Positions 15,733-24,867 of a DNA stretch of 64,000 bases are shown one piece after another. Source of the stretch: Lachnospiraceae bacterium (lineage in GTDB: Bacteria > Bacillota > Clostridia > Lachnospirales > Lachnospiraceae); NCBI GenBank assembly GCA_017624855.1, contig JAGAMF010000005.1:248001-312000 (forward strand), in the 5' to 3' direction. Numbering within the stretch: position 1 is the first letter of the stretch; every line of letters begins with the position of its first letter. The position numbers and the translations under genes were made by a program. Under the pieces are notes generated by a model. The model was not told the origin of the DNA. It searched no databases and worked only from the letters and a program-made list of their open reading frames with translations.

Positions 15733-17412
15733 ATGGGATACATATTAAGCAGTGATGGATTTGCAAAATTTATGGAAATGTTGTCCGGATGCGAAGGCAG
15801 TTTGGATTTGTTGGAAGGTCAGATCGGAGATGCACTTGCGCATGTTAAGGATGAATTACACTTGGGGAAGGCTGCCATGATTATGGAAGTGCATCCGAAT
15901 GCATTCCAACTTCGTGGCAGATCGATTAGCCATGATTTTTATACTTCCGAGAAGGGTTACGCTACTGAGGCGATAAAAGAAAGCTATATCACCGGTAACA
16001 AGGGTGTATTTAATATGTTTTTTCATCCGGAAATAGGTTATGTCTGGAATGAAGATGAGAAGAAGGCGGTACGCACACTGTCAAATGCAATTTATATATC
16101 GATGCGTAGAGTTAGGTTAAAAGAATTGGTTGAACGCGCCATGCTGACAGACAGTATGACGATGGTATCCAATGCAATGGGAATGAAGAGATTTGTTACG
16201 CAGATTATGGAAAAGAATAATCATTCGGCATATAACTGTGCATTCATGAATATTAAAAATTTCAGATATTATAATCAGAAAGTGGGTTCAACCCAAGGGG
16301 ATGAACTGCTTAAGGTATATGCCACGAAAATTAATGATTTTCTTTTACCTGATGAAAACATTACCCGTATGGGTGGCGATAATTTTATTGTGTATGTTAA
16401 AAAAGAACGAGTGGGTGCGTTCTTTGAGCGAATGAAAAAAATCAATGTCCAATTATGGGTGGATAATCACCCTATATCGTTGGATGTGGAAACACGAATC
16501 GGAATGCATGATATTGCACCGGGAGATACGATGGATGATGTGTTAAACTGTGCGGCTATTGCCTTAGCATACGCCAGACAGCAGAATGCCCGTAATGTAG
16601 TATGGTTCGAGAAGAAGATGAGAGATCTTGATTTACAGGCGCAGACAGTTTCCGTTGCTTTTCCTAAGGCACTGGCAAATGGAGAATTGATTGTATACTA
16701 TCAGCCTAAGGTTTGTTTGGAGGATAATTCTCTTTGCGGATGTGAGGCATTGGTTCGTTGGGTTCGTGAAGGGGTTATCGTCCCGCCTATGGATTTTATT
16801 CCCGCATTGGAAAGAGAAGGTACCGTTTGTGACTTGGATATGTATGTATTCGAAACGGTGTGTAAGGATATTCGAAGATGGCTGGATTGTGGAATGAATC
16901 CTGTGCGTGTATCGGTTAATTTCTCCAAACTTCATTTTAAGGATGACAGATTTGCCGATCATATTTTGGATATTATTCACAGGCATGGCGTTCCTTCAAA
17001 TTATATTGAAATAGAATTAACTGAGGCTTCCGGTTTTGAAAGCTTTGATAATTTTGAAAGATTCAGCAGAATTATGAGAGAAAATAAAATCGAAGTATCC
17101 ATTGATGATTTCGGTACCGGATACTCTTCTTTGAATATTTTAAAGCGGTTGAATGTGGATGTAATTAAGTTGGATAAATCCTTTATTGATACCATCGAAA
17201 ATGAAGATACGCAGGATGAGGTATTTATTAAAAATATTGTAAATATGATTAATGAATTGGGTATGCGTGTTGTGGCGGAAGGTGTTGAAACCAATAATCA
17301 GGTTGAATTCTTAAAGAAAATTCATTGCTCAGCAGTGCAAGGCTATTTCTATGACAGACCTATGCCGAGAGAACGCTACGAAGAAAGACTTCTTGAAAAG
17401 CGTATCTATTAG
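15733..17412 (+). CDS. Cyclic-di-GMP phosphodiesterase (degenerate GGDEF plus EAL)
   Basis: A 559-residue cytoplasmic signalling protein. An N-terminal region of about 140 residues of unclear fold precedes a GGDEF-like domain (about 140-300) whose signature reads GGDNF near residue 214, so cyclase activity is unlikely. The EAL domain (about 305-555) is complete: EALVRW near 338, NFSKLHF, IEIELTE, SIDDFGTGYSSL, KLDKSF and VAEGVET. It should hydrolyse c-di-GMP to pGpG, with the GGDEF part perhaps binding GTP as a regulator. A monocistronic unit with terminators on both sides. Confidence 0.92.
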   Translation: MGYILSSDGFAKFMEMLSGCEGSLDLLEGQIGDALAHVKDELHLGKAAMIMEVHPNAFQLRGRSISHDFYTSEKGYATEAIKESYITGNKGVFNMFFHPEIGYVWNEDEKKAVRTLSNAIYISMRRVRLKELVERAMLTDSMTMVSNAMGMKRFVTQIMEKNNHSAYNCAFMNIKNFRYYNQKVGSTQGDELLKVYATKINDFLLPDENITRMGGDNFIVYVKKERVGAFFERMKKINVQLWVDNHPISLDVETRIGMHDIAPGDTMDDVLNCAAIALAYARQQNARNVVWFEKKMRDLDLQAQTVSVAFPKALANGELIVYYQPKVCLEDNSLCGCEALVRWVREGVIVPPMDFIPALEREGTVCDLDMYVFETVCKDIRRWLDCGMNPVRVSVNFSKLHFKDDRFADHILDIIHRHGVPSNYIEIELTEASGFESFDNFERFSRIMRENKIEVSIDDFGTGYSSLNILKRLNVDVIKLDKSFIDTIENEDTQDEVFIKNIVNMINELGMRVVAEGVETNNQVEFLKKIHCSAVQGYFYDRPMPRERYEERLLEKRIY

Positions 17413-17433
17413 TAGAATTTTATATGACAGACT

Positions 17434-17467
17434 AATCCCCGGGTGTACTGGACATCCGGGGATTTTT
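17434..17467 (+). terminator. Rho-independent terminator
   Basis: Stem AATCCCCGG/CCGGGGATT with a short inner stem and a T5 tail, 21 bp after the EAL gene. Confidence 0.9.
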
Positions 17468-17490
17468 GCATAAGTGGAAGCTATTTTTAT

Positions 17491-17514
17491 AAGGAGGTAA
17501 GGGTTATGGCATAA
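17491..17514 (+). other. Strong ribosome binding site followed by a two-codon frame
   Basis: AAGGAGGTAA at ideal spacing is followed by ATG GCA TAA (17506-17514). No gene follows in frame; the next real start is at 17664. It could be a remnant of a lost gene or a minimal leader. The 250-bp gap otherwise shows only the AT-rich promoter area of the next gene (ATATAATAC near 17626). Confidence 0.4.
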
Positions 17515-17663
17515 AATACAAATGTTATGTTGCTGCGGTCATTTTTATCTCTTTGCTATATCATATGAAGAAATGCTTGACGAGTGACGAATTTTCTTAG
17601 AAAATGATAAAAGGGATAAGTTGTGATATAATACAATATATTAAAATTGTTTTGGAGGAATAG

Positions 17664-19460
17664 ATGAAAGAGCGTATATCATCTATCATAAAAAGTTTCC
17701 TGACAGCTTATGCGTTGACGGTAACTTTTCATCTACCCATACAGGCAGAACATTATGCTGACAGAATAGATTTTATGATTGCCTCTGTGTATGAATTGCT
17801 GGGCACATATAATTTTACGTTTATACTAATCGGTATTCTTGCATTTTTCTGCTTTGAAAAATATCGTTTACGCAGAATGAGCGGCAGTGTATACAGCAAT
17901 GTGGTGGCTGCTTTCTTTTCGATTGCCTTGTTGCTTGGCAACAGTTTTTATGAAACCGACAGCTGGATTTATTGCTTCGGCAGTATCGTTAATTTTATAA
18001 AAACAGCGATTGCATTTGCCGGATATTTTGTGATGTTCCGGGTGATTATTGATTTTATATTTGAAGGCTTGGACAAAGCTCGTATTACTTCGGAACAGAA
18101 ACATTTTTTCAGTAAAAATGCTTTTTGGAAGTGCTTCGGTATTTTGTCCGCCGTGTATCTGATTGTTTTGATTGTAAGTTTTCCCGGAAATTTGTGCTGG
18201 GATATTATAGGGCAGATTGAGCAGATAACCGTGGAAGGAAGAGGTTTCAGCCAACATCATCCGCTGATACACACACTTATTGCAGGCGGTTTGACACAGC
18301 TTGGAGAGAATCTTTTCGGTTCCAAAGAAATCGGTCTTTTCGTTTATATGCTGGTGCAGAATTTTATGCTGATAACGGCCCTTTCGGCCACTATTGCGGT
18401 GCTTGCAAAACGCAGAGTTAGATTTGGCATATTACTGTGTATGTTGTTGGTATATTGCATTTCGCCCATCTACACGAATCTGGCAAGTACGGCAATTAAG
18501 GATGTGCCATTTGCGGCATTTACCATAGGCTATATGATTTTCTACGGCTTATTGCTGGAAGAACCCAAGCGAATTACAAAGCCGAAATTTATCATTCCTT
18601 TTATAGCAGTTCAAGTGGGAGTTGTCCTTATGAGAAATAACGGGTTGCCTTGGATTGCATTGTGCGGCGTTGTTGCGGTGATTTACTTATGGCGTAAATA
18701 CAATGTAAAAGAGCGCGTATTAAGTATCGTTACACTGGTGGCAGCAGGTATTTTAATCGGTAAACTTGTGACTATGATTGTGGCGGCTCTCTTAGGCGCG
18801 AAAGAAGGCGGCAAGGCGGAGATGTTTTCTCTTCCCATGCAGCAGACTGCTCGCTATCTTACAGTATATTCAGAAGAATTAACTGTTGAAGAACGCAAGG
18901 GAATCGAGGGTGTTTTCGGTGATATTGAAGCCGTATCGGATGCGTATGATCCTAACAGTGCAGATCCGGTAAAAGCATTGTTTGATAACGACGCACCCAT
19001 GTCGGATGTAATGAATTATTTTAAGGCGTGGTTTATTGGGTTGTGTAAGCATCCCTTGATATATTTGGAAGCATTTGGTAATCATGTGTACGGCTGGTTT
19101 ACGCCGGGTGTGACCAGTGCGCTGCGTTATGAAATTCAGTATGAAGATATCCAACAGGGAATGTTGTTCCCTATGGCGGAAAAAGTAGTAATTTTTATCT
19201 ATCGTTTTCTGGATTTGATTCCGGGAGTCGGTTTGATTCAGAATGCAGGTTTTTATGTGTGGATTACCGTCTTGATGACGGCTTATGCGCTGAAAAACAA
19301 AAACAGTAAAGTGTCGCTTATGACAGTACCCTTGTGGGGAAGTCTGATTGTTTGCATTATGGCACCCTGTTTCTTCCTGCATCCCAGATATGCATTGCCT
19401 ATTATCATGGGAGTGCCTTTTATACTGGTGCATGGTTTGAATGCTGAGAAAAAGGATTAG
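17664..19460 (+). CDS. DUF6020-type multi-pass membrane protein
   Basis: A 598-residue membrane protein with 12 or more hydrophobic segments. It contains the signature of the DUF6020 family: FPGNLCWD then SQHHPLIHT and a following glycine-rich segment, then NLASTAIKDVP. These proteins resemble GT-C-type membrane glycosyltransferases, and a role in cell-surface polymer synthesis is inferred. TTGGAGG precedes the start. The next gene, an acyltransferase-3, begins 15 bp after the stop, supporting surface polymer modification. Confidence 0.8.
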   Translation: MKERISSIIKSFLTAYALTVTFHLPIQAEHYADRIDFMIASVYELLGTYNFTFILIGILAFFCFEKYRLRRMSGSVYSNVVAAFFSIALLLGNSFYETDSWIYCFGSIVNFIKTAIAFAGYFVMFRVIIDFIFEGLDKARITSEQKHFFSKNAFWKCFGILSAVYLIVLIVSFPGNLCWDIIGQIEQITVEGRGFSQHHPLIHTLIAGGLTQLGENLFGSKEIGLFVYMLVQNFMLITALSATIAVLAKRRVRFGILLCMLLVYCISPIYTNLASTAIKDVPFAAFTIGYMIFYGLLLEEPKRITKPKFIIPFIAVQVGVVLMRNNGLPWIALCGVVAVIYLWRKYNVKERVLSIVTLVAAGILIGKLVTMIVAALLGAKEGGKAEMFSLPMQQTARYLTVYSEELTVEERKGIEGVFGDIEAVSDAYDPNSADPVKALFDNDAPMSDVMNYFKAWFIGLCKHPLIYLEAFGNHVYGWFTPGVTSALRYEIQYEDIQQGMLFPMAEKVVIFIYRFLDLIPGVGLIQNAGFYVWITVLMTAYALKNKNSKVSLMTVPLWGSLIVCIMAPCFFLHPRYALPIIMGVPFILVHGLNAEKKD

Positions 19461-19475
19461 TGAGGACGATATAAA

Positions 19476-20540
19476 ATGCAAAAAGCGTTTACCAAAGAGC
19501 ATACAAACATCGCAAAGGGTTTTGCGATTATATTGATGTTAATGTATCACCTTTTTGAAGACCGCAATGAGGTGATTGCCATGGGAGTAAATTATGCTCC
19601 GCTTAACGCAGAAGTGTTCTCCATGATTAGCAAATTCGGTAATGTCTGCGTAAGTGTGTTTGTTTTCCTTACGGCTTACGGTATTGGCGTAGGGCTTTTT
19701 GAGAAGAAAGATATTTCGATTAAAGAAGCGTATTCGCAGGCTTTTAAGCGTTTCGGCAAGCTGATGTTTCAGTTCTTTCTTTTGTATGTCAGCGTTATAG
19801 TGGTAATGTTCCCCTATTTTGATTTAAAAGCATACTATGGCGGCGGCTGGCAGGGCGGCGTAAATATGCTGACGGATGCACTGGGACTTCAGTTTTTTTA
19901 CAGTGAAAATTCCCTAAATATGACATGGTGGTACATGGAGCTGGCATATATCTTGATTTTCCTTATTCCCGCTTTAGTATGGATGACTCGTAAAATCGGT
20001 TATGCAATGCTTCCGGTTATGTACTTTTTACCTTTCGTGATTAACATGAATTTCGATGTGGAGAGATATTTGTTTGTTGCCACGGTGGGAGTTTGTGCAG
20101 CCTACGGAAACTGGCTTGGTAAGGGTATGGGATGGAAAGTTCCTGCAATTGTAAAATGGCTGATTGCCCTTGTAGGCCTTGTGGCAGCGGTACTGCTTCG
20201 GCAGAATTATCTCATACAGGAAGAATATTTACCTTTTGTGGATGCTTTTATCTCTTTGTTTATTGTGTGGGGTACAAGTGTCACCATAGGAATGATTCCG
20301 GGCATTCGAAAGGCCTTTGCATTTCTTGGAAGACATTCCATGAATATATATCTGGTGCATACATTTTTCTATCTGTCTGTGTGGAGAGTGGAAACATACC
20401 AATTTAAGTATGCCATACTGATTCTGTTGTTCCTTCTTGTTGCTACATTGGGCTACTCCGTTGTATTGGAAGGTGTTAAGAAATTGGGTGCTTGGATATA
20501 TCGCTCCATAAAAAAGAAAACAGTCAAAAAGAGTGAGTAA
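19476..20540 (+). CDS. Acyltransferase-3 family membrane protein
   Basis: A 354-residue membrane protein of the acyltransferase-3 type with about ten hydrophobic helices. The conserved N-terminal histidine lies in LMYHLFEDRN near residue 24, and HSMNIYLVHTFF appears near the C-terminal end. Such enzymes transfer acetyl or other acyl groups to extracellular sugars. It follows the DUF6020 gene by 15 bp, so the two probably act on the same surface glycan. A terminator follows. Confidence 0.85.
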   Translation: MQKAFTKEHTNIAKGFAIILMLMYHLFEDRNEVIAMGVNYAPLNAEVFSMISKFGNVCVSVFVFLTAYGIGVGLFEKKDISIKEAYSQAFKRFGKLMFQFFLLYVSVIVVMFPYFDLKAYYGGGWQGGVNMLTDALGLQFFYSENSLNMTWWYMELAYILIFLIPALVWMTRKIGYAMLPVMYFLPFVINMNFDVERYLFVATVGVCAAYGNWLGKGMGWKVPAIVKWLIALVGLVAAVLLRQNYLIQEEYLPFVDAFISLFIVWGTSVTIGMIPGIRKAFAFLGRHSMNIYLVHTFFYLSVWRVETYQFKYAILILLFLLVATLGYSVVLEGVKKLGAWIYRSIKKKTVKKSE

Positions 20541-20550
20541 AAGAATAATA

Positions 20551-20582
20551 AAAGGTCCGGAAATAAACCGGACCTTTATTTA
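20551..20582. terminator. Bidirectional terminator
   Basis: Stem AAAGGTCCGG/CCGGACCTTT with loop AAATAAA, between convergent genes. Confidence 0.85.
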
Positions 20583-20606
20583 TTGGAATTTTATATAATT
20601 ATACGA

Positions 20607-21572
20607 TTACATCTTAGCCAATTCTTCTGTGAGAGGAATTACTTCAAGGATTGCATCACGCATTTCGTCATACAAAGCGTTCTTGTTATTCTGGCATGAG
20701 CTGATAATATTAACACTTCCCGATACATTGTTGTAGCAAGTCTGAGAAGAATCGGTTAATACGCTGATACCTTCAACTGCCTGCTTAGACTGTGCAAGGG
20801 ATGCGGTTAAGTCTTCACAAGAAGCATCCATACCGGTTGCAAGGGTCTGAACCTTTTCTACGATAGAGTAAGCAGATGCAACATTGGCATTACTTGCTTC
20901 AAACGCAGATTCGGAAGTAGTGATGGACTGGCTTAATCCCTGTGTATCTTTCTCTACATTGTTAACGATTTCTGCGATGTTAGCTGTAAGCTTCTTAATT
21001 TCATCCGAAAGAACACGAACCTGATCGGCAACGATGGCGAAACCACGACCTGCCTCACCTGCACGAGCTGCTTCGATGGAAGCGTTCAAGGAAAGGAGAT
21101 TGGTCTGGTTTGCAATTTCGGTAATGCCCTTCATACAATCACGGATATCAGAAACGGATTCCTGCAAAGTAAGGAAAGTTTCATGCATTTCATTAAAGCT
21201 TGCAACTACCTGCTCAGAGCTTTCTTTTAAATTAGTAATCTCTGTTTTGGCATCTTCTACGGAATCAATAATAGCAACTTTGGCATCCTGGAAATTCAAT
21301 GCTGCTTCAGCGGTTTTCAATAATGCTGCCTGAGAGGTCTCAACCAAGCTGTTTAAACCTTCCACAGAACTGTTGATTTCGTTTAAGTTCTCGCAGATGC
21401 TTCCTAATTCACCGTTGATTACGGTTTCTTCCGACAACATCTCATCATATTTGTTTCCAATCAATGTAGAACCTTCCATAATGGGGGTGGCTTTTTCTTT
21501 TACAATATCAATGGAGATTGTTTTCACTGTTTCACTTTGTTCCACTACAGTTTTCTTCTTAAAAATGCCCAT
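20607..21572 (-). CDS. Soluble methyl-accepting chemotaxis-like protein
   Basis: A 321-residue cytoplasmic protein without membrane segments. It consists of long coiled coil with the conserved chemoreceptor hairpin tip ([20 protein letters not shown], then [12 protein letters not shown]). The first about 70 residues precede the coiled coil and carry no recognised sensor domain. The ATG encoding MGIFKKK has AGAAGG eight bases upstream, better than the GTG nine bases earlier. It would couple to CheA/CheW encoded elsewhere. Confidence 0.85.
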   Translation of the reverse strand: MGIFKKKTVVEQSETVKTISIDIVKEKATPIMEGSTLIGNKYDEMLSEETVINGELGSICENLNEINSSVEGLNSLVETSQAALLKTAEAALNFQDAKVAIIDSVEDAKTEITNLKESSEQVVASFNEMHETFLTLQESVSDIRDCMKGITEIANQTNLLSLNASIEAARAGEAGRGFAIVADQVRVLSDEIKKLTANIAEIVNNVEKDTQGLSQSITTSESAFEASNANVASAYSIVEKVQTLATGMDASCEDLTASLAQSKQAVEGISVLTDSSQTCYNNVSGSVNIISSCQNNKNALYDEMRDAILEVIPLTEELAKM

Positions 21573-21733
21573 ATCCGTCACCTTCTCTTTCCCAAATATA
21601 TTATTTTATGCTATTTCAATTAACAAAAAACCTATGTATCTTGCTTCATAAAATGCGTAAACTGATTATAGCAAATTTTTCACAAAAATTAAATGATTTT
21701 TCTTGAAAATTTGTGAAAAATATATAATTTATT

Positions 21734-21979
21734 TTACCATGTGCATTTTTGGTCTTTATGGGTGAATTTTTCCATCCGACTTTTATATTCCGCAAGCTTA
21801 TTTTCGTAAAAAACGATTCGTTTTTCTTTTAATTTACCGGAGTTTTTTGCTTCGGTAAGCATGGCTTCAAATTCTTTTAGATTCAATTGAGCCGCATCTT
21901 TATAATTGTTTTCAAAATTATTTTGAATGCGGTTGATTTTTTCGTCCAGTTGTTTTTCGGTGGCATTTTTAAAAAACAT
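21734..21979 (-). CDS. Small coiled-coil protein
   Basis: An 81-residue highly charged, mostly helical protein (MFFKNATEKQLDEK start). AAAGGAG lies seven bases before the chosen ATG; a longer frame upstream lacks such a site. It has no recognised family. It is divergent from the DUF3006-like gene at 22180. Confidence 0.65.
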   Translation of the reverse strand: MFFKNATEKQLDEKINRIQNNFENNYKDAAQLNLKEFEAMLTEAKNSGKLKEKRIVFYENKLAEYKSRMEKFTHKDQKCTW

Positions 21980-22179
21980 ATAAAAGCTCCTTTCGTGCGG
22001 AAGTATCCATTGATAAAATAACAATTCATTTCGAACACTGTTTTTGCTTGATTCGGTATGGTATAATACAATTGAAATTGTAATTTCAGTATATCATAAT
22101 TGTGTAAATTATCCACGAAGAATTGTGTTTTTACGAGGATAAATCACAAGATAAAATTATGTGAAAAGGAGAACGGTTT

Positions 22180-22350
22180 ATGTTTGAGCGTAAAGAATAC
22201 ACCGTAGAGCGTCTGGACGGCGATTATGCGTATTTAAAAGAAGATAACATTGAGGATTTAAAATGTGTGGCAAGAGCCTTGTTACCTGCGGAAATCCGCG
22301 AAGGAAGCAGACTTGCTTATGAGATGATGGAGTATGAAATAATTCAATAG
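22180..22350 (+). CDS. DUF3006-like small protein
   Basis: A 56-residue protein starting MFERKEYTVERLDGDYAYL, with the layout of DUF3006 proteins (short beta-rich domain: V-x-R-x-D-G-x-x-A-x-L, then ALLP-x-x-I-x-E-G). AAAAGGAG precedes the ATG. Functions in this family are unknown; members often accompany secreted nucleases or peptidases, which are not seen here. A terminator follows within 35 bp. Confidence 0.75.
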   Translation: MFERKEYTVERLDGDYAYLKEDNIEDLKCVARALLPAEIREGSRLAYEMMEYEIIQ

Positions 22351-22382
22351 TGTATGTAAAATTTTATTTCCAAAAATAAAAG

Positions 22383-22436
22383 CAGACCGTTGAAAGTCAT
22401 AAAGGGGGAAGCGACTTTTAAGCGGTCTGTTTTATG
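22383..22436 (+). terminator. Rho-independent terminator
   Basis: A long imperfect stem (CAGACCG with CGGTCTG outside, TGAAAGTC with GACTTTTA inside) is followed by TTTT. Confidence 0.8.
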
Positions 22437-22499
22437 TGAATAGTATAAACGAGGAAGCCACAGACAGATTGGAGGAAGGGCTTCCTGCGGGTTTATCGT

Positions 22500-22805
22500 T
22501 TAAGCAAGACTGTGTCTGTGTGTTGCAGAAACGGCGTCCTGTTCTTTGTCGATATGTCTGTTTCTGAAATAAACCACAAGGTTAACGGTTACGATTGCAA
22601 GATTGATAAAGTACACAACCAAAACATAGTTAATCTGGTGAGATAATAACTTTGCACTGATGCCGGCGATATAACCGGAAATAATTAAAAGAATAAAAGG
22701 CAAGCTCATGCTTTTGGCACTGCGGGCTTTGATTGCCTTCATTACATTGATTGGCCATGAGAGGCCGAAGCATACTAACATGAATGTTTCTAATAAGGGG
22801 CTCAT
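22500..22805 (-). CDS. PQ-loop/SemiSWEET-like small membrane protein
   Basis: A 101-residue protein with three hydrophobic segments (about 6-22, 35-55 and 59-80). The first loop, WPINVMKAIKARSAKSMS, has the proline and the basic K-x-K/R-S-A pattern of PQ-loop transporters; half-size members (SemiSWEETs) dimerise to move sugars. AAGGAGA precedes the start. It is divergent from a LysR regulator gene, which may control it. Confidence 0.65.
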   Translation of the reverse strand: MSPLLETFMLVCFGLSWPINVMKAIKARSAKSMSLPFILLIISGYIAGISAKLLSHQINYVLVVYFINLAIVTVNLVVYFRNRHIDKEQDAVSATHRHSLA

Positions 22806-22919
22806 TCTTCTTTTCTCCTTTTTCTTCGTCTTCTGTTACATCATACCCTTGATTATTCAAAATGTATAATATATAATTTAATTGATATTCATAATTTTAA
22901 AGTTATGAAAGGGGCAAGT

Positions 22920-23816
22920 ATGGAGATTTTACAATTAAAATATTTTTATGCGCTGGCACAGACACAGCATGTAACGAAAACCGCTGAGCAGTTACATATT
23001 GCCCAGCCTGCGTTAACTCAGACGATACACCGACTGGAAAAAGAGCTGGGGGTAAAATTGTTTGAGTCCAAGGGACGAAATATTGTACTGACAGAATACG
23101 GCAGATATTTGGAGAAACGGATTGAACCCGTTTTAAAAGCGTTGAACGATATTCCCAATGAATTACAGATTTTGGCGGGAGAACGCAAGAAACTATTAAA
23201 AATAAACGTAAAAGCGGCGTCGGGACTTGTAACAGACACCATTATACGCTTTCAAAAAGAGCATAGCGAATTGCGTTTTCAGATTACGCAGAACGCAGAG
23301 ACGGAAGATGCAGATATTACTATTTTTACGCAGGAATCTTTTAAAATGCCACAAAACAGCAAGGATAAATTTTATATATTCTCGGAGCGAATCTTTCTTG
23401 CGGTGCCTAAGAATTCGGAATATGAAGCATACGACAGTATTACTTTAAGTGAAGTATCGGATAAAAAATTCATATCCCTGACCGGTGCAAAAAATTTGCG
23501 TGCAATATGTGATAACTGTTGCATGCATGCCGGGTTTAAGCCGGATGTTATATTTGAAGGCGACAGTACTTCCGCCGTGGAGAATTTAATTGCCGCCGGA
23601 TTGGGTGTGGGATTTTGGCCCCATTATACCTGGGAGCGTTATTTGGAAGGGGCAATGAAACTTTTACCTATTTCAGAGCCGGAGTGTCACAGAGATATTG
23701 TAATTCGCTTGCACAGTAATTCCTTGGAACATGAAGAAGCTGTGGAGTATTTTAAATATCTTTCGGCCTTTTTTGATAAACTGAAAGAAGAGCGTCATAA
23801 AAGAGGTCTTTTATAA
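22920..23816 (+). CDS. LysR-family transcriptional regulator
   Basis: A 298-residue regulator. The N-terminal winged HTH (residues 1-60; LKYFYALAQTQHVTKTAEQL, then QPALTQTIHRLEKELG) is followed by a periplasmic-binding-like effector domain (about 90-295). AAAGGGG places the start at the ATG at 22920 rather than 22905. It is divergent from the PQ-loop gene with a 114-bp shared intergenic region, the classic LysR layout. The effector is unknown. Confidence 0.9.
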   Translation: MEILQLKYFYALAQTQHVTKTAEQLHIAQPALTQTIHRLEKELGVKLFESKGRNIVLTEYGRYLEKRIEPVLKALNDIPNELQILAGERKKLLKINVKAASGLVTDTIIRFQKEHSELRFQITQNAETEDADITIFTQESFKMPQNSKDKFYIFSERIFLAVPKNSEYEAYDSITLSEVSDKKFISLTGAKNLRAICDNCCMHAGFKPDVIFEGDSTSAVENLIAAGLGVGFWPHYTWERYLEGAMKLLPISEPECHRDIVIRLHSNSLEHEEAVEYFKYLSAFFDKLKEERHKRGLL

Positions 23817-23918
23817 AATGTGCTTGCCAGAATTACATAATTAAAGTATACTGTGCAAGGACTTGAAGTCTGTGGTGTAAAAGGGAACAAAAGAAAAACA
23901 AACGAAGGAAATCATACC

Positions 23919-24743
23919 ATGGATAAAAAAGACATTAAATATTTGGTGCTGGACATTGACGGCACTTTGACAAATTCGGAGAAAGAGATTACACCCCGCA
24001 CCAAAGAAGGTATCATTCGTGTAATGGAGCGTGGACATAAAGTAATCCTTGCATCCGGAAGACCCACCGCGGGCATGATGCGTTATGCCGAAGAACTGGA
24101 ATTTGGTAAAAGAGGCGGTTATCTTCTGGCATTTAACGGCGGATGTATTTTTGAATACAAAACCGGAAATATTCTATTTCAAAAGACGCTTCCGCCTCAG
24201 GTGATTCCCGGATTGCATCGTTTCGCGGTAGAAAACGATTGCGGACTGGTAACTTACCTGGGCAATAATATTGTTGTAGGAACCCGCATGGATGACTATA
24301 TCCGTCTGGAAGCAACCATTAACGGAATGGGCATTCGTCCGGTGGAAAATTTCGTCAATTTTGTTACTTTTGATGTAAACAAATGCCTTATGACGGCGCC
24401 TCCCGAGAAAGCGGAAGTGCTGGTGGGCAAGTTACAGGAGCAGTACAGAGATATTTTAAGCATCTATCGCTCAGAGCCGTTTTTTATTGAGATTATGCCC
24501 AAAAACATCGATAAGGCACAGTCTTTGGATCGTATGATGACAACCGTTGGCTTAAGCAAGGACAACTGCATCTGTTGCGGTGACGGTTTTAACGATATGA
24601 CGATGATTCGTTATGCCGGTGTCGGTGTGGCAATGGAGAATGCGCAACCCGCCATAAAAGAAGCGGCTGATTTCGTGACAGATTCCAATGACAATGACGG
24701 TATTGTAAAAGTAATCGATACTTTTATTTTTCCCCAAGAATAA
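23919..24743 (+). CDS. Cof-type HAD-superfamily phosphatase
   Basis: A 274-residue HAD hydrolase of the Cof/IIB type. The nucleophile motif is LDIDGTLTNS (Asp12, Asp14), motif II LASGRPT, and motif IV GDGFNDMTMI. These enzymes dephosphorylate sugar phosphates or flavin nucleotides; the exact substrate is not predictable. GAAGGA precedes the chosen ATG. A terminator closes the unit. Confidence 0.9.
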   Translation: MDKKDIKYLVLDIDGTLTNSEKEITPRTKEGIIRVMERGHKVILASGRPTAGMMRYAEELEFGKRGGYLLAFNGGCIFEYKTGNILFQKTLPPQVIPGLHRFAVENDCGLVTYLGNNIVVGTRMDDYIRLEATINGMGIRPVENFVNFVTFDVNKCLMTAPPEKAEVLVGKLQEQYRDILSIYRSEPFFIEIMPKNIDKAQSLDRMMTTVGLSKDNCICCGDGFNDMTMIRYAGVGVAMENAQPAIKEAADFVTDSNDNDGIVKVIDTFIFPQE

Positions 24744-24766
24744 AATTTTATATTGTTTCAAATAAT

Positions 24767-24794
24767 AAAAGGACCGGAATGCGGTCCTTTTTTT
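24767..24794 (+). terminator. Rho-independent terminator
   Basis: Stem AAAGGACCG/CGGTCCTTT with loop GAATG and a T7 tail. Confidence 0.9.
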
Positions 24795-24867
24795 CATGGA
24801 AATTTCCCGTGAAGTAAAAAATGCATCCGGCAAAAAGTGCTTTCAATAAGCGGAAAGGCGGAGTGGA

